64,000 nucleotides of DNA from Desulfobulbus rhabdoformis (lineage in GTDB: Bacteria > Desulfobacterota > Desulfobulbia > Desulfobulbales > Desulfobulbaceae): assembly GCF_016919065.1 (NCBI RefSeq), contig NZ_JAFFQA010000029.1:1-64000 (forward strand), given 5' to 3'. Of this stretch, positions 26,901 through 34,757 are shown piece by piece. The notes under the pieces are model-generated. The model did no database searches, was not told the DNA's origin, and saw only the letters and a list, made by a program, of their open reading frames with translations. How positions within the stretch are numbered: position 1 is the stretch's first letter; each line of letters begins with the position of its first letter. The position numbers were made by a program, and so were the translations under genes.

Positions 26901-27550
26901 TTGCCATCGCCAAAGATCTGCACCTCGATATGGCGGGCATGCGTGATAAACTTTTCCAGGTAGATGGAGGTATCGCTGAAGTTGTTTTCCGAGAGCCTAC
27001 GAATACGATCAAAGGACTCCGTCAGGTCTGCATCACTCTCACAGAGCGCCATACCGATACCACCGCCACCGGCGCTGGATTTGAGCATGACCGGGTAACC
27101 GATCCTCTTTGCCTCGTTTACGGCCTCTTCGGCGGAACCAAGCAGTGAGGAGCCAGGCAAGAGGGGAACGGCAAAGCTCTCCGCCAACTCACGGGCCCGA
27201 TGTTTTAGGCCAAAGTCAACCATCTGCGTTGATGTAGGCCCGATAAAGACAATCCCCGCCTCTTCACAGCGACGGCTGAACTCGGCATTTTCGCTCAAAA
27301 AACCATACCCGGGGTGAATGGCCTCAGCCCCACATTCTTGAGCAATGGCCAGGATCTTCTCCCCATCGAGATAACTTTGACTCGCCGGTGCCGGACCGAG
27401 CAGATAGGCCTCGTCAGCCATGAGTACATGGCGAGCATGGTCATCGACTTCTGAATAGACCGCAACAGAAGATATATTCATAACACGGAGGGTACGGAGA
27501 ATGCGGCAGGCGATTTCTCCGCGGTTGGCAACGAGGACCTTGGTAAACAT
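23954..27550 (-). CDS. Biotin-dependent guanidine/urea carboxylase
   Basis: 1198 aa, AAGGAAAG before the start. Order: biotin carboxylase (1 to about 445; ATP-grasp loop KSSAGGGGIGM, FLEVNTRLQVEH), KipA/AHS2-like carboxyltransferase part (about 465-790; GYWAVGVPPSGPMDSLNHR), KipI/AHS1-like part (about 815-1040), and a C-terminal biotinyl domain with the modified lysine in VECMKMEIS. It carboxylates urea to allophanate or, as now shown for enzymes encoded beside UAAP1/UAAP2, guanidine to carboxyguanidine. The neighbouring DUF1989 genes make guanidine the better prediction; the deciding active-site residue needs an alignment. A REP half-site lies in the 120-bp gap upstream. Confidence 0.95.
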   Translation of the reverse strand: MFTKVLVANRGEIACRILRTLRVMNISSVAVYSEVDDHARHVLMADEAYLLGPAPASQSYLDGEKILAIAQECGAEAIHPGYGFLSENAEFSRRCEEAGIVFIGPTSTQMVDFGLKHRARELAESFAVPLLPGSSLLGSAEEAVNEAKRIGYPVMLKSSAGGGGIGMALCESDADLTESFDRIRRLSENNFSDTSIYLEKFITHARHIEVQIFGDGKGRALVLGDRDCSVQRRNQKVVEETPAPGLASALRTDLHQTAQRLAEGVQYRSAGTVEFVYDADAAQFYFLEVNTRLQVEHCVTEEAFGVDLVRWMVELAAGELPDFAAANEQPQGASIEVRIYAEDPGKNYQPSSGVCTEVVFPENVRLESWIVRGTEVSAYYDPLLAKLVVKGEDRSAAVKALQTALSQCKIAGLETNLLLLQQIAALPEFVSGAYTTRVLNGLIYSAPTIAVEVPGMQTTIQDYPGRQGYWAVGVPPSGPMDSLNHRLANRIVGNGEEAATLEMTVQGPTLSFNTDALIALAGADMQARLDGQPVERFQPISVTAGAVLSLGVSQAGQRGYLAVRGGFDVPEYMGSRSTFTLGQFGGHGGRSLKTGDVLRIGNSVEREPQALPLEGQPVFPTTWEIGVLYGPHGSPDFFTDEDMTTFFATDWEVHYNSSRTGVRLIGPSPQWARSDGGEAGLHPSNIHDNAYAIGAVDFTGDMPVILGPDGPSLGGFVCPVTVVQAELWKVGQLRPGDRICFKRITLQRAEELEAQQESFIHNLMQQESLGVNDLAGGEEPAILAEAHHHGDRVLYRRAGDKYLLLEYGALELDLRLRLHVHALMLALEKRQIPGIIDITPGIRSLQLHYDNRLLALGELLQLLEELEEEITGFEQWDIPARVVSLPLSWDDPATHTAIDKYMQSVRPDAPWCPSNIEFIRRINGLDSTEEVKETLFNASYLVMGLGDVYLGAPVATPLDPRHRLVTTKYNPARTWTPENAVGIGGAYLCVYGMEGPGGYQFVGRTVQMWNRYNTTREFEPDKPWLLRFFDQIRFYPVSHEELMQMRHDFPHGAAGLKIEETSFNLSQYQSFLAANEEAIAAFKKRQQDAFEAERQAWIANGQLNFHSEDPLESEPEESVALLEGCAPVVSPVAGSLWKLQVEAETAVQAGDTIAIVECMKMEISLKAHCSGIVKQILCAEGERVAAGQCLASLLPEEV

Positions 27551-27598
27551 TGTTTCTTTCCTTTTTCTATCGTGTGCAGCTCTTGGTGCACCACCTTT

Positions 27599-27624
27599 GT
27601 CGCGGGCATGGCCCGCTCCTACAG
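27599..27624 (+). repeat. REP half-site inside the nitrogen operon
   Basis: Single unit GTCGCGGGCATGGCCCGCTC-CTACAG with its own short palindrome (CGGGCATGGCCCG). It sits between the UAAP2-type gene and the carboxylase gene, the only sizeable gap in the operon, and may affect mRNA stability between the two parts of the transcript. Confidence 0.85.
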
Positions 27625-27670
27625 CTCTGATCAGGGGAGATTGTACGTGGGCAATGGGGACAATCAGATA

Positions 27671-28318
27671 TTATTTTGACCAGATACGCACCTCAACCGG
27701 GGTTGGGTTGTAGGCATTGCAGGGGTTATTGAGTTGCGGACAGTTGGAGATGAGCACGATCACATCCATCTCCGCCCGCAGCTCGACGTATTTGTTGGCC
27801 TCGGAGATACCGTCTTCAAAATTTGAGCCGCCCTCCGGGTTGACCGGAACGTTCATGAAAAAATTGATATTGCAGACCTGATCCCGTTTATCCATGCCCT
27901 GCCCCCAGTCCAGCAGTGCTTTTAAAAAGATATCACGGCAAGAATGCATGTACCGCTTCTCTAAGGCATACCGGGCTGTGTTACTCTCGCAGGAACAGGC
28001 GCTGCCCAGAGTGTCGTGGCGGCCACAGGTATCTGCCACCACGGTCAGGAGCACATTGTTATCATTGGAGCGAATCTCGCTACCGGTGGTGATATAAACG
28101 TTGCCCTGCTCGCGCATGGTGTTGGCCGCGTTGTACCGTTCCTCAATGCGCTCGGCGTTAAAAAAGATGGTATCCACCGCCTGGTTGCCGTGCAGGTCAG
28201 TGATACGGAACACCTCCCCTTTTTTGACAATGTGCATCCAGCCCTCGCCAGCGGCAATGGGATGAATCGAGGTGGCCTGCTCTGGTTTCAGGGTGCTTGG
28301 CTGTAATGTCTGTTGCAT
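27671..28318 (-). CDS. UAAP2-type DUF1989 protein, putative carboxyguanidine deiminase subunit
   Basis: 215 aa from ATG 28318 (GAAGGAA seven bases upstream); a frame extension to 28342 is less likely. DUF1989 hallmarks are WMHIVKKGEVFRITDLHGNQAVDT-like opening (quoted in part), NAANTMREQGNVYITTGSEI, and the metal-type VVADTCGRHDTLGSACS box (about 97-113), ending NPTPVEVRIW. Proteins of this family, long called urea-amidolyase-associated protein 2, are one subunit of carboxyguanidine deiminase, which converts carboxyguanidine to allophanate plus ammonia. It is paired with the UAAP1-type gene 24 bp upstream, and the two are distant paralogues. Confidence 0.9.
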   Translation of the reverse strand: MQQTLQPSTLKPEQATSIHPIAAGEGWMHIVKKGEVFRITDLHGNQAVDTIFFNAERIEERYNAANTMREQGNVYITTGSEIRSNDNNVLLTVVADTCGRHDTLGSACSCESNTARYALEKRYMHSCRDIFLKALLDWGQGMDKRDQVCNINFFMNVPVNPEGGSNFEDGISEANKYVELRAEMDVIVLISNCPQLNNPCNAYNPTPVEVRIWSK

Positions 28319-28342
28319 GATTTCGTTCCTTCCCCCGCACAA

Positions 28343-29068
28343 TTAACAAAAATAATCCGCAGTATTGATAAAACCGCGCTCGTTTTCCGGGCAAAACAAC
28401 CGACAGGGGTCATCTTCCTGTACAGGCTCTGCAGGCCGAATCGTCAGGCGAACAGGTTTACGCAGATAGTTCGATGCCGGATTGAGGGAATGCATGCCGG
28501 TATCGAGCACCACCAGGGTATCCATCTCGGCACGCAACTCGACAAAGGCACCAGCCTTGGAATGGTTTTCGACAAAACCCAGGTTCCCCTCGTCATCCAC
28601 GGCGACCTTACTGAAAAAATTGATGGTCTCGGTAAAATCACGCCGCCCCAGGCCATGCTTGGCAAGCTCGATCAAAAGCGAATCATAACCGTTGCGGTAG
28701 AAATCGTTCTGCGCCTCCTGGTAGGGCTTATCCCCAAAACGTTTGGCAATAAGCGCTGCATCAGAAACCCCACAGATCACATCGTGCCAGCCCAAATCCT
28801 CCTCCACCAGCGACATGAGAATGCGCCCCATATCCGAATAGATGCACTGTCCCTGTTTCAAAAAGGAGATGTGCTGAATCTTGAGCGTATCGCCCATGTT
28901 GTACCGCTCGGTGGTGTTGGCCCCGTTGTAGAACAGTGCCGCAACATTGGCTCCACCCTCGATATCCTCGATACGCAGGATAGTGCCCCGTTTAACGATA
29001 TGGGACCAGTTCCAGCCACCGGCCACGACCTTTTCATAGCGTATTGTTTGTCTCTCTGTTGCACTCAT
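28343..29068 (-). CDS. UAAP1-type DUF1989 protein, putative carboxyguanidine deiminase subunit
   Basis: 241 aa; AAAGGAG precedes the ATG, which overlaps the upstream stop as TAATG, implying translational coupling to the NikR-like gene. Visible family features are WSHIVKRGTILRIEDIEGG, RYNMGDTLKIQHISFLKQG (about 55-73), the HDVICGVSDAALIAKRFG segment replacing the Cys-rich box of its paralogue, INFFSKVAVDDEGNL and SNYLRKPVRLTIRP at the end. It is the second predicted subunit of carboxyguanidine deiminase. The fold is sure; which subunit binds the metal and substrate cannot be told by eye, although the Cys ligands are better kept in the UAAP2-type partner. Confidence 0.9.
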   Translation of the reverse strand: MSATERQTIRYEKVVAGGWNWSHIVKRGTILRIEDIEGGANVAALFYNGANTTERYNMGDTLKIQHISFLKQGQCIYSDMGRILMSLVEEDLGWHDVICGVSDAALIAKRFGDKPYQEAQNDFYRNGYDSLLIELAKHGLGRRDFTETINFFSKVAVDDEGNLGFVENHSKAGAFVELRAEMDTLVVLDTGMHSLNPASNYLRKPVRLTIRPAEPVQEDDPCRLFCPENERGFINTADYFC

Positions 29069-29529
29069 TATTCTTCTCCTTTCGGCCCATGAATAGGGGG
29101 CATAATCGTGGTTGTGAGCGCGACCTTGCAGCTCTCCACCCCCTTACAGGCACGAATTTCTTCAACTATTGTATTGAGAGTACAAACCGGGCCTTGCACC
29201 TGGAGTACCTCAAGGGAATGGTGATTCTCCAACAGCACATTGAGCGAGGAGATCACCGTATCGATATGTTTGCGCTGGATCTGGACCAACTGCGACCGCA
29301 GGGTGGGACGGGATTCGTCATAGACCAGGGTGATGGTCCCGGCCATAACCTGGGCATCGTCTTGCCGTTGGACCTCAAGCAGGCTATTACGCGCCATCTG
29401 GGTGACAGCCTGGCTGCGGTTGCCGTAGACGCCAGCCTCCACCAGCTGATCCAGTTCACGGATCAGGCTATCGGGCAGCGAGACAGATATGCGCTGCACC
29501 TTGTCAGATTTGTTGTTTTTACGTTTCAT
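29068..29529 (-). CDS. NikR-like ribbon-helix-helix/ACT regulator lacking nickel ligands
   Basis: 153 aa. Residues about 11-55 form a ribbon-helix-helix (VQRISVSLPDSLIRELDQLV ... NRSQAVTQMARN). Residues about 65-145 match the NikR tetramerisation/ACT domain (TITLVYDESRPTLRSQL, HIDTVISSLNVLLEN, EVLQVQGP, VESCKVALTT). Aligned with E. coli NikR, the four square-planar nickel ligands H76, H87, H89 and C95 are R, N, L and S here; the low-affinity E30 and D34 are Q and M. Nickel sensing by the known mechanism is therefore unlikely. Position between the ABC importer and the deiminase genes suggests local control of the operon by another ligand. Confidence 0.85.
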   Translation of the reverse strand: MKRKNNKSDKVQRISVSLPDSLIRELDQLVEAGVYGNRSQAVTQMARNSLLEVQRQDDAQVMAGTITLVYDESRPTLRSQLVQIQRKHIDTVISSLNVLLENHHSLEVLQVQGPVCTLNTIVEEIRACKGVESCKVALTTTIMPPIHGPKGEE

Positions 29530-29544
29530 GATTCTGGCTCTTGG

Positions 29545-30438
29545 TTAGAAGATCTCGTCCTGCACCGTGGTCATACGAATCATGGGCAAGTTTTCTTCCT
29601 CTTCGCTGGGTGGATGAATCAGTTCCTCAATATGATTTTTGGTGGCCAGAAACTCCGGGTTTAAATGCTGAGCTGGTGAACGCGGCTGCTCAACCGGCAC
29701 CTCCACCATCTCTCGTACCCGCCCGGGATGAGCATCCAGTACCAGAATACGGTCCGAGAGATAGACGGCCTCATCCAGATCGTGGGTAATGAAGATGATG
29801 GTGATATCGACATTGCGCCAGATCTGCATCAGATACGACTGCATCTTGGCCCGGGTCTGGGCATCCAGGGCTCCAAAGGGTTCATCCATCAACAGCACTC
29901 TGGGCTGGTTGGCAAGGGCGCGGGCGATGGCCACCCGCTGTTTCATGCCCCCGGAGAGCTGGGCCGGATAATGGGAGGCAAAATCAGCCAGTCCAACCAT
30001 ATCAATCCACTGCATGGCTTCGGACTCGGCCGTGGCCCTGCTTAATCCGGCAACCTCAAGCCCAAACATGACGTTCTTTTTCACACTCAACCAGGGGAAG
30101 AGGGTGTAGCCCTGAAAGACCATCCCCCGCTCCGGGCCTGGCTCGGCCACCGGCTTACCATCCAGAAGAACCTGCCCGGAGGTGGCCTGATCCAACCCGG
30201 AAAGGATGCGGATCAGGGTGGACTTGCCGCATCCCGAGGGACCGATCACCGAGAGGAATTCCCGGCGATACGCCTTGAAAGAGACATCGGAAAGCGCAGT
30301 GATCTCCTCTTTTTCCGAGGAAAAGATTCGGCTGATCCCCTCAGCTTCCATGATCACCTCGCGCTGCTTGAGGCGGGCAAACCGCTCAGCGACCTTGGGG
30401 CTCTGTTCTTTGTAACTGGGCAGTTCAATTGCATGCAT
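29545..30438 (-). CDS. ABC transporter ATPase (NitT/TauT type)
   Basis: 297 aa from ATG 30438, overlapping the permease gene by 14 bp. A longer frame to 30594 is out of family and rejected. Walker A is IGPSGCGKSTLI (about residue 72), signature LSGGMKQRVAIARAL (about 167), Walker B VLLMDEPFGALD, and switch His in IFITHDLDEAVYL. It energises uptake with the adjacent permease and binding protein. Similarity is to nitrate/taurine-type importers (SsuB/TauB), but the operon context points to guanidine or a related nitrogen compound. The NikR-like gene starts 15 bp after its stop. Confidence 0.93.
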   Translation of the reverse strand: MHAIELPSYKEQSPKVAERFARLKQREVIMEAEGISRIFSSEKEEITALSDVSFKAYRREFLSVIGPSGCGKSTLIRILSGLDQATSGQVLLDGKPVAEPGPERGMVFQGYTLFPWLSVKKNVMFGLEVAGLSRATAESEAMQWIDMVGLADFASHYPAQLSGGMKQRVAIARALANQPRVLLMDEPFGALDAQTRAKMQSYLMQIWRNVDITIIFITHDLDEAVYLSDRILVLDAHPGRVREMVEVPVEQPRSPAQHLNPEFLATKNHIEELIHPPSEEEENLPMIRMTTVQDEIF

Positions 30439-31471
30439 TGCGTTCTCTTCTCTTTTGGACAAAGGTAAAGGGCTCATCCCAGGGGCCGGTGACCAGTTCA
30501 TGAAGGAACTGGAAGAAAGGGCCCCGCTTGCCACCACTCCAGACAAAGAGGTTCCGGCCAAGCCAGGCGAGCAGCATATCCGTGCCCAGGCCAATCACCC
30601 CGATCAGGAGGATGGCAGCATAGACATTCTCGTACACCAGGTACTTGGCCTGCTGGGTAATAAACCAGGTGATGCCCGTGCTGGTCCCGATCACCTCGGC
30701 CACGATCAGGTAGGTCCAGGCCCAGCCCAAAAGGATACGCATATCCAGAAAAACCGTAGGCGCGACGGCAGGCAAAACCACCTTACGCAGTAGGGTCGGC
30801 CCCTTGGCCCCCAGAGTCTGGGCGGCCTCTAAAAGAGAAGGATCCATCTGCCGGGTGGTATTGGCAATCACCAGAACCTGCTGAAAAAAGGTGCCGATAA
30901 AGATGATCGCAATCTTGGGACCGTCGTTGATCCCAAGGATAGCCACAGCCAGGGCGCCGAAAACCGGCGCCGGCATGTAGCGGAAAAACTCGAAAAAGGG
31001 TTCGAACAGCTTGGAAAAAAAACTAAACACACCGCAAAAGATCCCCAGGGGAACACCGATCACAGAGGAAAGGAAAAACCCGTAAAAGACCACCCGAATG
31101 CTGTGGGCCAGACTCTGGTGGAGCCAGGGCTCGCTTGGTCTGCGTGGCGGGGTTTTAAAGGCTGTATAGACCGCGACCAGTACCTCATGGGGGGCTGGTA
31201 GATACACGGGATTCGCCCGAAAACCCGCAATGGGCGCATCGCCGTTTTCCAGCAGCCGTTTGTTCTCCTGGTCAAAGATATCGCGCTTAATTAACTGGCC
31301 CTGCTCCAGATAGGGGCTGTCGCCGGGGTCGGTCACTTCCATCATCGGGTGCCAAACAACGGGCACATAACTGACCAGCGACCAGAGGACTATAGGCAAC
31401 ACAAAGGAGAGCAGTATGAGCACTGCCCTCTTGCGCGGCGGCAGATCTTTCTGAATGACAAACCAGGACAT
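30425..31471 (-). CDS. ABC transporter permease (NitT/TauT type)
   Basis: 348 aa from ATG 31471 (AAGGA eight bases upstream). One N-terminal membrane segment (AVLILLSFVLPIVLWSLVSY) is followed by a roughly 90-residue periplasmic insertion (VWHPMMEVTDPGDSP...), then five further segments with the EAA loop AAQTLGAKGPTLLRKVVLPA (about 235). The extended periplasmic loop between segment 1 and the core is longer than in typical SsuC/TauC proteins and is kept in permeases of urea-amidolyase-associated importers as I recall them. It ends overlapping the ATPase start. Confidence 0.9.
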   Translation of the reverse strand: MSWFVIQKDLPPRKRAVLILLSFVLPIVLWSLVSYVPVVWHPMMEVTDPGDSPYLEQGQLIKRDIFDQENKRLLENGDAPIAGFRANPVYLPAPHEVLVAVYTAFKTPPRRPSEPWLHQSLAHSIRVVFYGFFLSSVIGVPLGIFCGVFSFFSKLFEPFFEFFRYMPAPVFGALAVAILGINDGPKIAIIFIGTFFQQVLVIANTTRQMDPSLLEAAQTLGAKGPTLLRKVVLPAVAPTVFLDMRILLGWAWTYLIVAEVIGTSTGITWFITQQAKYLVYENVYAAILLIGVIGLGTDMLLAWLGRNLFVWSGGKRGPFFQFLHELVTGPWDEPFTFVQKRRERNACN

Positions 31472-31493
31472 GGTAAATTCCTTTTCCCTGTAC

Positions 31494-32471
31494 TTACTTG
31501 GAAAGCGCTTTGGTGAAGGAGCTGTCGATGGTTCTCTTGACCTTGACCGGCTCGGTATAGACTTTATTGGCGACAAAAAAGGTGTTCACGTTCTCGCTGG
31601 AACCATAGAGGCTTGATAGATCGGTACCTTTCTGCAAGACGGTCAGGGACTCGGGCAGAGAAAGAATTTTTGTTCCCTGGAGAAAGGGTTTGTATTCCTC
31701 GGGTTTGAGATCAACGCGGGACGAGAGGATTTCAAGCATCTCTTTTTCATTGGCCGGGTCCTGCATATAGGCAACCACGTCGTACCAGGCGGCAACCACC
31801 TTCTGCCACTCGTCGCGGTTCTTCATCAGGGAGAAGGGAGAAACCGTCAAGGTATCGTAGATGAGGCCAGGCGCGTTGGCACTGGTATAGACGGCAGTGG
31901 ACCCGGGAACAAACTTGAGCGCCTGACCGGAGTTGGGCTGCCAGGCAACAATGGCATCGACATCACCGGAAGCCAGTACCTGGGCGGTCTGGTGGGTGGG
32001 AACGTTGACCAGCGTGACATCCTTATCGGTCATTCCGTTTTCCTGAAGGGCGTTGATCAAGAGCAGATGACTGACAACACCAAGCTCAACCCCGATCTTT
32101 TTCCCCTTGAGCTCTTTGACGGAGGTTATACCGGGCTTGGCCACGATCTTGTCATTGCCGTTGCTGTAATCATTGACCAAAACCATGATATTTTTGGCAC
32201 CGGATGCGGAAAGCACCAGCGCATCCCCATTGGCCACACACACTGCGTCTACTTTGCCAGCGGCAAAGGCATCCATGGAGGCAACATACTCAAACCATTT
32301 CAGCTCAACCTCGACCCCATGTTTCTTGAAAAATCCCTTGCGCTGGGCAATATCCCAGGCCACCCAACCGGGCCAGTCGCTGTAGCCAATCTTCAATGTT
32401 TCCGCATGGATGTTACAGGAAATCATCACAAGCATGAATGCACCAATCAGGAATTTATATCCAAACTTCAT
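31494..32471 (-). CDS. ABC substrate-binding protein, NMT1/SsuA-like
   Basis: 325 aa; GGAGGGAG precedes the ATG. A signal peptide is visible (FLIGAFMLVMISCNIHA, cleavage probably at about 23; the Cys in ISCN might instead be a lipobox). The mature part has the family opening LKIGYSDWPGWVAWDIAQRK and hinge features KKIGVELGVVSHLLL and VDAIVAWQPNSG. It is the periplasmic receptor of the importer and first gene of the operon. By context the ligand is guanidine or a close analogue. A sigma-54-like promoter lies about 55 bp upstream. Confidence 0.92.
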   Translation of the reverse strand: MKFGYKFLIGAFMLVMISCNIHAETLKIGYSDWPGWVAWDIAQRKGFFKKHGVEVELKWFEYVASMDAFAAGKVDAVCVANGDALVLSASGAKNIMVLVNDYSNGNDKIVAKPGITSVKELKGKKIGVELGVVSHLLLINALQENGMTDKDVTLVNVPTHQTAQVLASGDVDAIVAWQPNSGQALKFVPGSTAVYTSANAPGLIYDTLTVSPFSLMKNRDEWQKVVAAWYDVVAYMQDPANEKEMLEILSSRVDLKPEEYKPFLQGTKILSLPESLTVLQKGTDLSSLYGSSENVNTFFVANKVYTEPVKVKRTIDSSFTKALSK

Positions 32472-32525
32472 TCGTCTCCCTCCGTTCTTTTTATTATGAA
32501 CTTTTAACTAATTCTTCCTACTTTT

Positions 32526-32542
32526 TCCAAAAGGCGTGCCAA
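32526..32542 (-). promoter_or_regulatory. Candidate sigma-54 promoter of the nitrogen operon
   Basis: Minus strand reads TTGGCACGCCTTTTGGA: a perfect TGGCAC -24 box and TTGGA at -12 with the required 10 bp between the GG doublets, where consensus has TTGCA. The one mismatch is in the normally invariant GC. It lies about 55 bp before the ATG of the binding protein, a fitting position for a nitrogen-scavenging operon. Confidence 0.5.
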
Positions 32543-33119
32543 CTCTATCTTTTTTAAATAACTACCTGAACACAGGTCCAAAGTGAGTCTTTCCTCCTGG
32601 AGCCGCAGAGGAAGGGAGAGGACAAAGTCAGAAAAACAAAACAATTACGTATTGCAAAGCATAGTAAAAATACAAATTTGAAATAAAATCCATCCTCTCT
32701 CCCCATTATTGCCCCCACCTGCACCGCTTGCACTTGCGCTCCCCCTGTTTTCACACTCGTTTCGCCAATTTGTTTGACAAGCAGCCCCTGGTTCAGTATT
32801 GGTGAGCACCCGTCTGCTCGCAAGCGATCACGGACTTCCAAACCTGCCGTGCCATCGGATAGTCCATACACATGCACGGTACAGAGGTCGATGCCTGTCG
32901 TCGAAGGCACCATGCAATCACTTCCTCGACAAGGGAAGAGTTCACGTACATGGGGCCCCCCTGTGACTGGATACGCATCCCTTTCGCGATCACTTGCAAA
33001 CAAACGGTTTCAACCTGGCAACCACCAGCTTTCAAGCAGACGGCTTTCTTCCTCTCGCCCCCTCAAGCCGTTCGCGTTGCCCCCAAAACCGCCACTGACG
33101 AATAGCAAAGGAATAGAAT
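32543..33119. other. Long leader or degenerate region between divergent genes
   Basis: This region has no confident gene. On the minus strand, two overlapping frames each look partly coding: 33035-32793 opens with KGMRIQSQGGPMYVNSSLVE, and 33003-32554 contains CTVHVYGLSDGTAGLEVRDR. Read across a frame change near 32905 they would give one continuous protein, which I do not recognise. A short stem ACCTG-TGTT-CAGGT lies at about 32566-32579. The class I guanidine riboswitch core (CTAGGG...TCCG) is not present by eye on either strand. Confidence 0.45.
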
Positions 33120-34757
33120 ATGACCGCGACCCTTATCCAACGCACTGCCTCGGCCTATGATTATCCTCTTCTGATAAAAAACCTGTTTCTGGCCCCCACG
33201 GTCGATAACCCTCACCAGGAAATCGTCTACCGCGATCAGATGCGCTACACCTATGCGGATATGCGCAGTCGAGTCCATCGCCTGGCAAATGCCCTCAGTG
33301 ATCTCGGTGTCAAACCGGGCGATACCGTTGCGGTCATGGATTGGGATTCCCACCGCTACCTGGAATGTTTCTTTGCCGTCCCCATGCTGGGGGCCGTTCT
33401 CCATACCATCAATGTGCGCCTCTCACCGGAACAGATCCTTTACACCATTGATCACGCCGAGGATGATTACATTCTGATCAATGACGAGTTTCTGCCCATC
33501 CTGGAGCAGATCAAAGGCCGCATCGATACGGTTAAAAAATATGTACTCCTCACCGACCTGGATGAGACGCCCAAAACGTCACTGCCCCTCTCCGGTGAAT
33601 ACGAGGATATACTGGCAGCGGCCGACGCCGTTTACGACTTTGCTGATTTCGACGAAAACACGCGGGCAACCACCTTCTACACCACCGGCACCACCGGTAT
33701 GCCCAAGGGCGTCTATTTCAGCCACCGCCAGTTAGTCCTGCACACACTGGGCAACCTCGCCGCCTTGGGCACCCCTGTCTCCCAGGGGCGCGTGCATCAG
33801 GGCGATGTGTACATGCCTCTGACGCCCATGTTTCATGTCCATGCCTGGGGACTCCCCTATGTTGCCACTTCCCTGGGCGTCAAACAGGTCTACCCCGGGA
33901 AATACGCACCAGGCCCCATTTTGGAACTCATTGCCCGCGAGGGAGTGACCTTCTCCCACTGCGCACCCACGGTCATGCATATGCTGATCATTCACCCGAG
34001 GTTTACCGAAACCGACCTCAGCAACTGGAAGGTCTTAATTGGCGGCTCAGCCCTGACCAAAGGAATGTGTGCCAAAGTGCTGGCAACGGGAGCGGATGTG
34101 TTCACCGGTTACGGCATGTCGGAGACCTGCCCCATCCTCACCATTGCCCATGTGAACAAGGACGACCTGAGTGACGATGAAGACTTGGCCCTGCGCTGCA
34201 AGACCGGCCGCCCCATCCCTCTGGTGCAGATGCGGCTGATGGATGAAGAGTTAAACGATGTCCCCTTTGATGGAGAGCAGGTGGGAGAGTTGGTGGTCCG
34301 TGCTCCCTGGCTGACCCAGGGGTATCTCAAAGACCAGCGCAATTCGGAAAATCTGTGGAAGGGTGGGTACCTGCATACGGGTGACGTGGCCAATATCGAC
34401 GAAGAACGCTACGTGACCATTACAGATCGCATCAAGGATGTGATAAAAACCGGTGGCGAATGGTTGAGCTCTCTGGAGCTTGAGGATGTGCTTGGGCTGC
34501 ACCCGGCAGTGGCCGAGGTGGCGGTGATAGGGATGATGGATAACAAATGGGGAGAACGTCCCCTGGCCCTGGTCGTCCCCAAAGCGGAAACAGAAGCCCC
34601 TACGCCTCGCAAGCTGGTGAGTCATATCAACAACTTTATCGAAAAAGGGCTGCTTTCCAAACAGGCCATGCTGTTGAAGGTGAAGATAGTGGAAAACATC
34701 GACAAGACCAGTGTCGGTAAGATTGATAAAAAGAACCTGCGCCTGAAGTATCTCTAG
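33120..34757 (+). CDS. AMP-forming medium/long-chain acyl-CoA ligase
   Basis: 545 aa; AAGGAATAG precedes the ATG. An ANL-superfamily enzyme: P-loop YTTGTTGMPKGVYFSHRQ (about 187-204), A5 motif GYGMSETCPI (about 326), A7 motif HTGDVANIDEERYVTITDR (about 421-439) and A10 lysine region TSVGKIDKKNL at the end. The HVHAWGLPY segment and overall pattern match AlkK-type fatty acyl-CoA ligases rather than acetyl-CoA synthetase. It makes acyl-AMP and then acyl-CoA. It is divergent from the nitrogen operon and has no beta-oxidation genes beside it, so the exact chain length is unknown. Confidence 0.9.
   Translation: MTATLIQRTASAYDYPLLIKNLFLAPTVDNPHQEIVYRDQMRYTYADMRSRVHRLANALSDLGVKPGDTVAVMDWDSHRYLECFFAVPMLGAVLHTINVRLSPEQILYTIDHAEDDYILINDEFLPILEQIKGRIDTVKKYVLLTDLDETPKTSLPLSGEYEDILAAADAVYDFADFDENTRATTFYTTGTTGMPKGVYFSHRQLVLHTLGNLAALGTPVSQGRVHQGDVYMPLTPMFHVHAWGLPYVATSLGVKQVYPGKYAPGPILELIAREGVTFSHCAPTVMHMLIIHPRFTETDLSNWKVLIGGSALTKGMCAKVLATGADVFTGYGMSETCPILTIAHVNKDDLSDDEDLALRCKTGRPIPLVQMRLMDEELNDVPFDGEQVGELVVRAPWLTQGYLKDQRNSENLWKGGYLHTGDVANIDEERYVTITDRIKDVIKTGGEWLSSLELEDVLGLHPAVAEVAVIGMMDNKWGERPLALVVPKAETEAPTPRKLVSHINNFIEKGLLSKQAMLLKVKIVENIDKTSVGKIDKKNLRLKYL

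Noticed and set aside
32793..32830. Possible guanidine-II (mini-ykkC) hairpin GAGCA-GACGGG-TGCTC on the minus strand
   Set aside because: Only one hairpin with an ACGG-containing loop is present, its closing pair is G-G, and no second ACGR hairpin lies at the required distance.
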